NCBI GenBank assembly: GCA_965115815.1
Contig: OZ220465.1
Location: 1,550,001-1,614,000 of the forward strand
Direction: 5' to 3'
Origin: VXPW01 sp965115815
GTDB lineage: Bacteria; Pseudomonadota; Alphaproteobacteria; TMED109
DNA length: 64,000 bases
The first letter of the stretch is position 1; each line of letters starts with the position of its first letter. Under the pieces are notes generated by a model. It ran no database searches. It worked only from the letters and a program-made list of their open reading frames with translations, and had not been told where the DNA came from. A program made the position numbers and the translations under genes. This document shows, one piece after another, positions 20,621 to 28,766 of this stretch.

Positions 20621-21136
20621 GTGGCCCGCGTAACCGTCGAAGACTGCCTACCCGTTGTCAGCAACCGTTTCGATCTCGTGCTCTATGCGGCCGAACGCGC
20701 TCGGGCGATCGCTCGCGGCTCCGAGATCACGGTGCAGAAGGACGACGACAAGGATTCGGTGGTGGCGCTTCGGGAAATCGCGGAGAACAACCTCGATCTG
20801 GAAGCTCTGCAGGAAGGGATTGTACGGTCCCTTCAGAACCACTTCGAACGTGACGAGGCCGAGGATGATCCGGTCGAGGCCTATGCGCGCTCCCTCGGTC
20901 TCGACGGGGTGCCGGAGGTCGCTCCCGGGCAGGTGCTGTCGGAGAGCGAGGTCGAGGCTGCGAGCATGTCGGATGCGGAGCAGGCCGGGATGCATGTGAC
21001 CGAGTCCGCCTTGGAGCTGAATGCGGGTGACGACGGGGACAGGGCCGACGAAGACCCGGGGACGGAGGCTCGGGGCCGGCCGGCTTCCGAAGCGGAGTCC
21101 GACGGTACCGACCTCGACGATGCCGGCGAGGACTGA
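20621..21136 (+). CDS. rpoZ: RNA polymerase omega subunit
   Basis: Residues 1-70 match omega: ARVTVEDCLPVVSNRFDLVL, AAERARAIARGSEI and KDSVVALREIAENN. Omega assists RNA polymerase assembly and in many proteobacteria forms part of the ppGpp site. The start is GTG 20621 behind GAGGAGGA. The protein is 171 residues, longer than most omegas: the last 100 residues form an acidic low-complexity tail (ELNAGDDGDRADEDPGTEA). It immediately precedes the ppGpp synthetase/hydrolase gene, the usual order. Confidence 0.88.
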   Translation: MARVTVEDCLPVVSNRFDLVLYAAERARAIARGSEITVQKDDDKDSVVALREIAENNLDLEALQEGIVRSLQNHFERDEAEDDPVEAYARSLGLDGVPEVAPGQVLSESEVEAASMSDAEQAGMHVTESALELNAGDDGDRADEDPGTEARGRPASEAESDGTDLDDAGED

Positions 21137-21169
21137 GGCCCGAGTGCCGGCCCGCCGGAACCTTGCGAC

Positions 21170-21174
21170 GGAGG
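21170..21174 (+). promoter_or_regulatory. Shine-Dalgarno fixing an ATT start for rsh
   Basis: GGAGG lies seven bases before ATT 21182. No ATG, GTG or TTG lies in this frame between the in-frame stop at 21134-21136 and ATG 21269, while the conserved N-terminus begins right after the ATT. Confidence 0.5.
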
Positions 21175-21181
21175 CTCCGCC

Positions 21182-23305
21182 ATTCGCCAGCAGGAACTGA
21201 TCGAACGGGTTCGCGAATACGACCCTTCGGTCAACGAGGCGAAGCTCAACCGCGCATTCACGTTTTCCATGGAGCGCCACGACGCGCAAAAGCGCGAGTC
21301 GGGTGAAGCCTATTTTTCGCACCCGCTCGAGGTGGCGGGGATTCTCGCCGGATACCGAATGGATTCGGCCACCATCGCAACCGGCCTGCTGCACGATACC
21401 ATCGAGGACGGCGTCGCGACGGCGGCCGAAATCGAGCGGGAGTTCGGGGTCGAGGTCTCCCGGCTGGTGGACGGGGTCACGAAGCTCTCCAAGATCGAAC
21501 CGCGCGTGTCGGCCAACCGCGGGGACTTCGGCAAGTTCGTGCTGGCGATGTCGAAGGATGTCCGGGTCTTGCTGGTCAAGCTGGCCGACCGCCTGCACAA
21601 CATGCGGACGTTGCGGTTCATTCGGAAGCCGGAGCGACGCCGGCGGATCGCGCGCGAGACCTTGGACCTGTACGCGCCGCTGGCCCGCCGGGTCGGCATG
21701 ATGGCCATTTGCGAGGAACTGGAGGACCTGGCCTTCGCCGAACTGCAGCCGGCCGAGCACGATGCCATTTGCCGGCGGCTGGAATTCCTCAAGAAGCGTC
21801 ACCCCTCGCAGGTCGGGAGGACGCTGAACGAGATGCGTCGGATCCTCAAGGCCGGAGGGATCGAGGGAGAGGTGACCGGTCGCGAGAAGCGTCCCTATTC
21901 GGTCTGGCAGAAGATGCAGCGCAAGCGGGTCACCACCGAGAAGGTGACGGATCTCTTCGCCTTCCGGGTCGTGGTGGTGTCGGAAGACGAGTGTTACCGG
22001 ACCTTGAGCCTGGTGCACCGCCAGTGGCGCTTCGTGCCCGGCAGTTTCCGCGACTACATCAGCCTGCCGAAGCCGAACGGGTACCAGTCCTTGCACACCA
22101 CGGTAATCGGACCGCACCGGCGCGCGATCGAGATCCAGATCCGCACCCGGAACATGCATCAGGTTGCCGAGTCCGGGCTGGCGGCGCACTGGCAGTACAA
22201 GTCTCAGGGGAGCGGACCGGAGCAACTCAGCCCGGATACCCTGCAGTGGCTCCGCGGGCTCGGCGAGATCTTCGAAAGCGCGACCCATCATGCCGAAGGC
22301 ATCGAGGATACCAAGCTCGAGATCTACAATGACCTGGTCTTCTGCTTCACGCCCAACGGCGACGTGATCTCGCTGCCCGAGCAGGCCACGCCGGTGGATT
22401 TCGCCTACGCCGTCCATTCCCGGGTCGGTGCGACCTGCGTGGGCTGCAAGATCAATGATCACCCTGCGCCGCTCGACACTCCGCTGCAAAGCGGCGATCA
22501 GGTCGAAATCCTGCGGTCGCGCAGCCAGCGGCCGAGCGCGGTCTGGGAAACGTTCGTTCGAACCGGCCGCGCCCGCAGTCAGATCCGCAAGTCGCTGCGT
22601 CGAAGCCGCCAGCGCGAACACCTGAAGCTGGGCAAGGCCATTCTCGAGCACGAGTTCGAGATGGCGGGTGAGAAGTTCGTCCCCCGGGCGCTGTCGTCGG
22701 TGCTGAAGGTCTTCGGCTATGCGACCCAGAAGGAGCTCTTCGCCGCCGTCGGTGCAGGACAGCTGGAGGGCGCGAAGGTCGTCCGCGCCCTCCACCCGCA
22801 AGCGGATCGGAAGTTTGCTGCCAAGGTGCGCAAGGGACGCACCGTCAAGGGCGCAGCCGTGGGGATCAAGGGGCTGAAGCCCGGAATCGCCGTGCATCTC
22901 GCGACCTGCTGTTCGCCCCTTCCGGGAGAACGGATCGTCGGGATCATGACCGAGGGGCTGGGAGCGCGGGTCCACACGATCGACTGCGAAACCCTGGAGC
23001 GGTTTTCCGGAGACCCGGAGCGCTGGTATGATCTGAGCTGGGCGGAAGACGACGACATGCCGGGCCAGATTGGCCGCCTGCAGGTCAAGCTGACCAATCG
23101 TCCGGGCAGCCTCAGTGCGCTGGCCGAGAGAATTGCCCGGGCCGGAGCGAACATCGCGAACCTGCGCATTCACCGCCGTTCGGTCGATTTCTTCGACCTC
23201 GAAGTCGATGTCGAAGTCGACGACGTGCGGCACCTGAACGCGATTCTGGTTGCCTTGGAGGCCTCTTCTTCGATCTACCGCGCCGAGCGGGTGACCAAGC
23301 GATGA
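21182..23305 (+). CDS. spoT: Bifunctional (p)ppGpp synthetase/hydrolase (RelA/SpoT homologue)
   Basis: About 707 residues. Domains in order: HD hydrolase (HPLEVAGILAGYRMD, LLHDTIEDG), nucleotidyltransferase synthetase (FRVVVVSEDECYRTLSLVHR, SFRDYISLPKPNGYQSLHTT), TGS (DLVFCFTPNGDVISLPEQAT), Cys-containing conserved region (VHLATCCSPLPGERIVGI) and C-terminal ACT (LTNRPGSLSALAERIARAGA). The intact HD motif suggests it both makes and degrades (p)ppGpp. Start: the first ATG (21269) would delete the conserved N-terminus (QELIERVREYDPSVNEAKLN). ATT 21182 with a well-spaced GGAGG restores it; CTG 21197 is the alternative. The 3' end overlaps pyrE. Confidence 0.88.
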   Translation: MRQQELIERVREYDPSVNEAKLNRAFTFSMERHDAQKRESGEAYFSHPLEVAGILAGYRMDSATIATGLLHDTIEDGVATAAEIEREFGVEVSRLVDGVTKLSKIEPRVSANRGDFGKFVLAMSKDVRVLLVKLADRLHNMRTLRFIRKPERRRRIARETLDLYAPLARRVGMMAICEELEDLAFAELQPAEHDAICRRLEFLKKRHPSQVGRTLNEMRRILKAGGIEGEVTGREKRPYSVWQKMQRKRVTTEKVTDLFAFRVVVVSEDECYRTLSLVHRQWRFVPGSFRDYISLPKPNGYQSLHTTVIGPHRRAIEIQIRTRNMHQVAESGLAAHWQYKSQGSGPEQLSPDTLQWLRGLGEIFESATHHAEGIEDTKLEIYNDLVFCFTPNGDVISLPEQATPVDFAYAVHSRVGATCVGCKINDHPAPLDTPLQSGDQVEILRSRSQRPSAVWETFVRTGRARSQIRKSLRRSRQREHLKLGKAILEHEFEMAGEKFVPRALSSVLKVFGYATQKELFAAVGAGQLEGAKVVRALHPQADRKFAAKVRKGRTVKGAAVGIKGLKPGIAVHLATCCSPLPGERIVGIMTEGLGARVHTIDCETLERFSGDPERWYDLSWAEDDDMPGQIGRLQVKLTNRPGSLSALAERIARAGANIANLRIHRRSVDFFDLEVDVEVDDVRHLNAILVALEASSSIYRAERVTKR

Positions 23306-23907
23306 CGCATCCGCCCGACGACGGGGCCGTGCTGGCCGAGTTCCGGGCGGCCGGCGCGATCCGCAGCGGGCACTTCATCCTGAGTTCGGGTCTGCACAGC
23401 CCCACCTATCTGCAGTGCGCACTCGTCATGCAGGATCCGGCGCGCGGCGAGCGCCTGTGCTCGGCCCTGGCGGCGCGGGTGCAGGCGGTCCTGCCGGCCG
23501 CCGGTTTCGACACGGTCGCCGCGCCGGCGGTCGGGGGCATTCTCGTGGGCTACGAAACCGCCCGCCATCTGCGCGTGCCGGCGATCTTCGCCGAGCGCGT
23601 CGCCGGGACGTTCACCCTGCGGCGCGGGTTCGCGATCCGGCCGGGGGCCCGCGTGCTGGTCGTCGAGGACGTCATCAGCACCGCGCGTTCCTCGCGGGAG
23701 TGCATCGCCTGCGTGGAGGAGGCCGGAGGCGAGGTCATTGCCGCAGCCTGCCTGGTCGACCGCAGCTGCGGCCGGGCGAATCCCGGGGTGCCCGTCATCG
23801 CGCTCCTCGAGTACGAGGTTCCGGCCTATCCGTCCGACGCGCTGCCGCCGGAACTGGCCGCGCTCCCGGCCGTCCGGCCGGGAAGCCGGCATCTGTCCTC
23901 GCCCTGA
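23302..23907 (+). CDS. pyrE: Orotate phosphoribosyltransferase
   Basis: A 201-residue type I PRTase of pyrimidine synthesis that joins orotate to PRPP. Seen are GHFILSSGLHSPTYLQCALV at the N-terminus, the flexible-loop region near FAERVAGTFTLRRGF, and the PRPP-binding motif VLVVEDVISTARSS (usual form VVEDVVTTGGS). ATGA overlap with rsh and with the next gene indicates coupled translation. Confidence 0.88.
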   Translation: MTHPPDDGAVLAEFRAAGAIRSGHFILSSGLHSPTYLQCALVMQDPARGERLCSALAARVQAVLPAAGFDTVAAPAVGGILVGYETARHLRVPAIFAERVAGTFTLRRGFAIRPGARVLVVEDVISTARSSRECIACVEEAGGEVIAAACLVDRSCGRANPGVPVIALLEYEVPAYPSDALPPELAALPAVRPGSRHLSSP

Positions 23908-24539
23908 TGTTCCGTTCCCGGCATCGCCTGCGCGGGCCCCGCCGGTTGCTGGGGTGGCTGTGGCCGCGTCGAGGTGTGGTGCGCGGCGGCCGCTACATGC
24001 TCCTGCGGCTGCAGCGGATTCCCGAAACCCCGCATCGGCTGGCGGCCGGCTTTGCCTGCGGAGCGTCGCTCTCCATGACGCCGTTCATCGGACTGCACGG
24101 CGTGGGTGCGATCCTGCTCTCCTGGGCGCTGGGCGGGAGCTGGCTGACCGCCCTCATCGGCACGGCCGTCGGCAATCCGTGGACGTTTCCGCTGATCTGG
24201 ATTCTCATCTATCAGACGGGATCGGTGCTGATGCCGGGCGGGGTTGTCGACGACCTGTCGATGACGGCGGTCACCCACGAACTGACGGCGCTGGTGTCGG
24301 CCGCGGCCCATCTGGCCGTGGGATGGGACCTCGACCTGGCCTTTGCCGACCTCGCCCGGCTTCGACTGCTGCCGACCATGACGGTCGGATCGGTTCCCTA
24401 CATCGTGGTGGTCTGGATCGGATCGTACTACGGGGTTCGTTCGTCGGTCGCGCAGTACCAGAAGATGCGGCGGCTGCGAATCCGGTCGGTGCGGCAGGGC
24501 CGGCGGCGGCGAGGCGGCGCGGGAGGTCTGACGCCGTGA
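23907..24539 (+). CDS. DUF2062 membrane protein
   Basis: A 210-residue protein with the DUF2062 pattern: ETPHRLAAGFACGASLSMTP followed by a hydrophobic FIGLHGVGAILLSWALG segment, and GTAVGNPWTFPLIWILIY. Two to three membrane segments and a highly basic C-terminus are visible. Function is unknown. It overlaps pyrE (ATGA) and pdxJ (GTGA), a conserved position in alphaproteobacterial genomes. Confidence 0.8.
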   Translation: MFRSRHRLRGPRRLLGWLWPRRGVVRGGRYMLLRLQRIPETPHRLAAGFACGASLSMTPFIGLHGVGAILLSWALGGSWLTALIGTAVGNPWTFPLIWILIYQTGSVLMPGGVVDDLSMTAVTHELTALVSAAAHLAVGWDLDLAFADLARLRLLPTMTVGSVPYIVVVWIGSYYGVRSSVAQYQKMRRLRIRSVRQGRRRRGGAGGLTP

Positions 24540-25279
24540 CCGGAGCCTGCGTTCGTCTCGGTGTGAACATCGATCATGTGGCGACGATCCGCAATGCCCG
24601 CGGCGGCCGCCACCCCGATCCGGTGCGGGCCGCCCGCATCGCCGCCGCCGCCGGCGCCGACGGCATTACCGTCCATCTCCGCGAAGATCGGCGGCACATT
24701 TCGGATTCGGACGTCCATGCCCTGCGCCGGGCCGTCCCGCTGCCGCTCAATCTCGAGATGGCCGCAACCGAGGACATGCTGCAGGCCGCGCTGGTCGCCC
24801 GGCCGGCGAGGGTGTGCCTGGTGCCGGAACGGCGCGCCGAACTGACCACGGAAGGGGGGCTCGACCTGCGATGCGCCGGGGCCGGCGTGCGTCGGACCCG
24901 TGCGGCCCTGACGGAGGATGCGATCCCGCTGACCCTGTTTGTCGACCCGGATCCCGACATGGTGGCGCGGGCGGCGGACCTGGGTGCGCAGGCGGTCGAG
25001 CTGCATACCGGTCGGCTCGCGAATGCGGCGCCGTCCGAACGGGGCCGTGCCCTGGCCGACCTCGGGGCGGCGGCGGCGGCGGCGGCGGACTGCGGCCTCG
25101 AGGTCCATGCGGGCCACGGCCTCGACTACGACACGGCCGGTCTGGTGGCCGCGATCCCGCAGGTCCGCGAACTCAATATCGGGCACTTCCTGATCGGCGA
25201 GGCGATCTTCGCCGGGCTCGGAGCCGTCATCCGGGACATGCGCCGGGTCCTGACGCAGACCGCGGGACCGGCGGCATGA
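24536..25279 (+). CDS. pdxJ: Pyridoxine 5'-phosphate synthase
   Basis: A 247-residue TIM-barrel enzyme that makes pyridoxine 5'-phosphate from deoxyxylulose phosphate and aminoacetone phosphate. Family motifs: RLGVNIDHVATIRNARGG, ITVHLREDRRHISDSDV, LNLEMAATEDM, HTGRLANA and VHAGHGLDYDT with ELNIGHFLIGEAIF. The start is GTG 24536, overlapping the DUF2062 stop. Confidence 0.93.
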   Translation: MTGACVRLGVNIDHVATIRNARGGRHPDPVRAARIAAAAGADGITVHLREDRRHISDSDVHALRRAVPLPLNLEMAATEDMLQAALVARPARVCLVPERRAELTTEGGLDLRCAGAGVRRTRAALTEDAIPLTLFVDPDPDMVARAADLGAQAVELHTGRLANAAPSERGRALADLGAAAAAAADCGLEVHAGHGLDYDTAGLVAAIPQVRELNIGHFLIGEAIFAGLGAVIRDMRRVLTQTAGPAA

Positions 25280-25674
25280 TCGTCGGCCTCGGCCACGACG
25301 TGTGCGACGTGGCCCGCATTCGGCGCACGCTGACCCGGTTCGGGGAACGCTTCACGCATCGCGTGTTCACCGGGATCGAGCGCGAGCGGTGCGACCGCCG
25401 GCGGGCCCGCGCGGAAGGGTACGCGCGCCGATTCGCCGCCAAGGAGGCGTGCGCGAAGGCGCTTGGCACCGGTATGCGGCAGGGGGTACGGTGGCGGGAT
25501 CTGGAGGTCAGGAATCTGCCCGGCGGCCGCCCGACCCTGTCGCTGACCGGCGCCGCCGCCGACCGTCTGCGGGAGTTGATGCCGACCGGGATGGTTTCGG
25601 ACATCCAGGTGACGCTTTCGGATGATCGCGATCTCGCGTACGCGGTCGTCATCATCGCCGCGCGCGCCGCCTGA
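25276..25674 (+). CDS. acpS: Holo-[acyl-carrier-protein] synthase
   Basis: A 132-residue phosphopantetheinyl transferase that activates acyl carrier protein. Signature residues: IVGLGHDVCDVARIRR (metal Asp), FTGIERERC, YARRFAAKEACAKALGTGMR (Glu of the AAKEA motif) and LSLTGAAADRL. ATG 25276 overlaps the pdxJ stop. Confidence 0.93.
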   Translation: MIVGLGHDVCDVARIRRTLTRFGERFTHRVFTGIERERCDRRRARAEGYARRFAAKEACAKALGTGMRQGVRWRDLEVRNLPGGRPTLSLTGAAADRLRELMPTGMVSDIQVTLSDDRDLAYAVVIIAARAA

Positions 25675-25686
25675 GAGACCGCTTTC

Positions 25687-26424
25687 GTGTTTCGATACCT
25701 GGGCCGAATGGCCTCTTCCAATCTGGGCACGCTCGTGCTCGCGCTGCTGGCAGCGCTGCTCATCCGGTCGCTGGCGTTCGAGCCGTTCAGCATTCCCTCG
25801 GGATCGATGAAGCCGTCGCTGCTGGTCGGTGACTACCTCTTCGTGTCCAAGTACGCCTACGGTTTCAGCCGGTATTCGTTTCCTTGGCAGCTGGTACCGA
25901 TTCCGGACCGGGTGCTGGGCCGCGATCCGGAGCGCGGCGACATCGCCGTATTCAAGTTTCCGCCCAATCCGAAGTCCGACTACATCAAACGGATCATCGG
26001 GCTGCCCGGGGACACCGTCCAGATTCGGGACGGCGTGCTCTACCTGAACGAGGTCGCCGTCCCGCGCAGCGCGCTGGGGGAGGAACAGGTCACCGACCGC
26101 AACGGGATCACCCACACCTATCAGGTCTTTCGGGAAACCCTGCCGAACGGCCGACAGTGGCGGGTCTATGACGCCACCCCGAACGGAGCGCTCGACAACA
26201 CCGCGGTCTACCGGGTGCCCGAGGGCCACTACTTCGGCCTCGGCGACAACCGGGATCAGTCCTCGGACAGCCGCATCCTCGACCGGGTGGGCTTCATTCC
26301 GGCCGAGAATCTGGTGGGTCGGGCCGAGGTCGTGTTCGTGTCCTTCAACGGGGCGGCCCGGTTCTGGGAGTTCTGGCGGTGGCCCTGGGCCATTCGCTAC
26401 GCGCGGATCGGTACGCGGCTGTGA
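25687..26424 (+). CDS. lepB: Signal peptidase I
   Basis: A 245-residue inner-membrane protease that removes signal peptides. One N-terminal membrane segment (LGTLVLALLAALLIRSLAF) is followed by the catalytic Ser in SIPSGSMKPSLLVGDYL and the catalytic Lys in YIKRIIGLPGDTVQI. Box E is VPEGHYFGLGDNRDQSSDSR. GTG 25687 is the start; the end overlaps rnc by GTGA. Confidence 0.93.
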   Translation: MFRYLGRMASSNLGTLVLALLAALLIRSLAFEPFSIPSGSMKPSLLVGDYLFVSKYAYGFSRYSFPWQLVPIPDRVLGRDPERGDIAVFKFPPNPKSDYIKRIIGLPGDTVQIRDGVLYLNEVAVPRSALGEEQVTDRNGITHTYQVFRETLPNGRQWRVYDATPNGALDNTAVYRVPEGHYFGLGDNRDQSSDSRILDRVGFIPAENLVGRAEVVFVSFNGAARFWEFWRWPWAIRYARIGTRL

Positions 26425-27107
26425 GCGCGGCGGGCCCGTCGGCGGTGGAACGGGTGCTCGGTCACCGGTTCCGGGATCGCGCGCTGCGCGAGGCGCTGCT
26501 TCCCCCGTCGCCGGCCCGCCCCGATCCGGTCGCGTTCCAGCGGCTGGAGTTCCTGGGCGACCGGGTGCTCGGCCTGCTGCTGACGGAGAGCCTCTTCGCC
26601 GAGTACCCGGATGCGCCGGAAGGCGCCTTGGCGAAGCGGCTGGCCTACCTGGCGAGCGGCGACCTGCTGGAGGTCGTGGCCGGCGAGTCCGGGCTCGCGG
26701 AGGCCGTGGCGCGCGACATGGAGCCGGAACCGTTTCCCGTCCGTCGGCGGGTGCTCGGAGATTGCGTCGAGGCCGCCCTGGGCGCCCTGTGGAGCGACGG
26801 AGGAACCGCCGCGGCCGGCCGGTTCGTGCGCCGCTTCATGGCAGGGAGAATCGAGGCGCTGACGACCCCGCCCCAGGACGCCAAGACCGCGCTGCAGGAA
26901 TGGACCCAGGCGCGGGGGCTCGACTTGCCCGAGTACGCGCTGCTCCGCCGCACCGGGGAGGATCACGGCCCGGTCTTCGAGATCGAGGTTCGGGTGGAGT
27001 CGGCGGCGGGCCGACGCCTCGGGGCTCGGGCGTGCGGCCGCACCAAGCGCGCGGCGGAAAAGGACGCGGCGGCGCGATTGCTCGCGCGGTTGCCCGAAAC
27101 CCGATGA
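26421..27107 (+). CDS. rnc: Ribonuclease III
   Basis: A 228-residue double-strand-specific RNase. The catalytic helix is QRLEFLGDRVLGLLLTESLF (usual Ser after GD is Arg), and the second acidic pair lies in GDCVEAALGALW. The C-terminal dsRNA-binding domain runs from DAKTALQEWTQARGLDLPEY to TKRAAEKDAAARLL. The GTG 26421 start overlaps the lepB stop; the end overlaps era. Confidence 0.92.
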   Translation: MSAAGPSAVERVLGHRFRDRALREALLPPSPARPDPVAFQRLEFLGDRVLGLLLTESLFAEYPDAPEGALAKRLAYLASGDLLEVVAGESGLAEAVARDMEPEPFPVRRRVLGDCVEAALGALWSDGGTAAAGRFVRRFMAGRIEALTTPPQDAKTALQEWTQARGLDLPEYALLRRTGEDHGPVFEIEVRVESAAGRRLGARACGRTKRAAEKDAAARLLARLPETR

Positions 27108-28000
27108 AGCCGCGGCGTTTCGGCATCATTGCCTTGCTGGGGGCGCCGAATGCCGGCAAGTCCACCTTGGTCAATGCCCTGGTGGGTCAGAAGGTGGCCA
27201 TCGTCACCGGCAAGGCCCAGACCTCGCGCACCCGCGTTCGGGGCATCGCCCACCACGACGGAGCCCAGTTGGTATTGACCGACACGCCGGGCATCTTTCG
27301 GCCTCGCCGGCGCCTGGACCGCGCGATGATTCGGGCGGCCTGGCGGGAGAACCGTCGGGCCGACGTTCGGGGCCTGCTGATCGATGCGCGCCGGGGCGTG
27401 GACGCGGAGACCGGGCTCGTCTTGGCGGGGCTCCGCAAGCAGCGGACCGAGGCGCTGTGCCTGATCAACAAGATCGATCTGGTCCGCCGCCCGGAGCTGC
27501 TGGCCCTGATCGACCGGCTGCGCGAGCAGGTCTTCCTCACGGAATTCCTCCTGATCTCGGCCCTCCAGGGCGACGGTCTCGGGGATCTGCGCGACGCCTT
27601 GGCGGCCCGGTGTCCGGAAGGCGCCTGGCACTATCCGCCCGACCAGGCGGCCGACGTGCCCCTGCGCCTGCTGGCCGCGGAGTGCGTGCGGGAGCAGGCC
27701 TACGAGCAGCTGCACCAGGAGCTTCCGTACGATCTCGCGACCGAAACGGTGAGCTGGAAGGACCTGCCGGACGGGTCGGCGCGGATCGACGTCTGCATGC
27801 TGGTCCGCCGGGCGAGCCAGAAACCGATCGTGATCGGGGAAGGCGGCCGCCGGCTGCGCTCGATCGGCACGGCCGCGCGCCGCACGATCGCGGCCGCGAC
27901 CGGATGCGCGGTCCACCTGTTCGTCCACGTCAAGGTGGATCCGGCCTGGCCGGATCGGCAGGCGCATTACGATGCCCTCGGACTGGAGTTCGTCTCGTGA
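27104..28000 (+). CDS. era: GTPase Era
   Basis: A 298-residue GTPase that binds 16S rRNA during 30S maturation. G motifs are GAPNAGKSTLVNALVGQKVA (G1), TDTPGIFRP (G3) and NKIDLV (G4). The C-terminal KH domain contains ETVSWKDLPDGSARI and QKPIVIGEGGRRLRSIG. The operon order lepB-rnc-era-recO is conserved in Alphaproteobacteria. Confidence 0.94.
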   Translation: MKPRRFGIIALLGAPNAGKSTLVNALVGQKVAIVTGKAQTSRTRVRGIAHHDGAQLVLTDTPGIFRPRRRLDRAMIRAAWRENRRADVRGLLIDARRGVDAETGLVLAGLRKQRTEALCLINKIDLVRRPELLALIDRLREQVFLTEFLLISALQGDGLGDLRDALAARCPEGAWHYPPDQAADVPLRLLAAECVREQAYEQLHQELPYDLATETVSWKDLPDGSARIDVCMLVRRASQKPIVIGEGGRRLRSIGTAARRTIAAATGCAVHLFVHVKVDPAWPDRQAHYDALGLEFVS

Positions 28001-28013
28001 CCCGCGGCGCGTC

Positions 28014-28766
28014 ATGAGGTGGGAGGACGAGGGGTTCGTGCTGTCGGCGCGGCGCTGGGGCGAGACGTCGCGCGTCGTGCAGCTGCTGACGGGGGAGCAC
28101 GGGCGCCACGCGGGCCTGGTCCGCAGCGGCGGTATCGCCGGCCGAGCGCACGTCTGCGCGCCGGGCGATCGCGTGAAGGTCCGGTGGAGCGGCCGGCTTC
28201 CCGAACACTTGGGGCATTTCGTCTGCGAGCTGATCGACCCGCGCGCCGGCCGGGTGCTCCACCAGCCGCTTCGGCTGATCGCCCTGTCGTCGGTCTGCGC
28301 ACTGGCCGAGTGGTTCCTGGCGGAACGCGAGCCGACGCCGGCCGTGCACGCGGCGGGCGAGGCGGTCCTGGACCGGCTGGCCGGGGCGGGCGACTGGCAG
28401 CGCCCCTACGTGGCTTGGGAACTGCTGCTGTTGCGCGAAACCGGAGCAGGACTGGATCTGGGCCGGTGCGCCGTGACCGGAAGTACCGACGACCTCACGC
28501 ACGTGTCGCCGAAGACCGGACGGGCCGTGTCCCGAAGTGCGGCGGCACCGTGGGCGCCGCGCCTCCTGCCGCTTCCGCCGTTCCTGCAGACCGGCGCCGC
28601 GCCCGGCCGGGAGGAGGTGCGGGCCGCCCTGCGGCTGACCGGGCATTTTCTCCGCCGGAATGCGATCGCGCACGGACGCCGTGCGCTGCCGTCCGCGCGG
28701 CTGCGGCTGGCGGACGGGTTGGAGGCGGAGGCGGGAACCGTGGCTGCGGACGCCGGTTCCCGGTGA
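28014..28766 (+). CDS. recO: DNA repair protein RecO
   Basis: A 250-residue RecFOR-pathway protein. It has the N-terminal OB fold (EDEGFVLSARRWGETSRVVQ, GLVRSGG) and the alphaproteobacterial C-terminal pattern CAVTGSTDDLTHVSPKTGRA followed by a helical domain. ATG 28014 is 14 bases after era; the end overlaps parC (GTGA). Confidence 0.88.
   Translation: MRWEDEGFVLSARRWGETSRVVQLLTGEHGRHAGLVRSGGIAGRAHVCAPGDRVKVRWSGRLPEHLGHFVCELIDPRAGRVLHQPLRLIALSSVCALAEWFLAEREPTPAVHAAGEAVLDRLAGAGDWQRPYVAWELLLLRETGAGLDLGRCAVTGSTDDLTHVSPKTGRAVSRSAAAPWAPRLLPLPPFLQTGAAPGREEVRAALRLTGHFLRRNAIAHGRRALPSARLRLADGLEAEAGTVAADAGSR

Noticed and set aside
20648..23233. 861-codon open frame opposite rpoZ-rsh
   Set aside because: It mirrors well-supported genes on the other strand, and its composition follows their codon positions.
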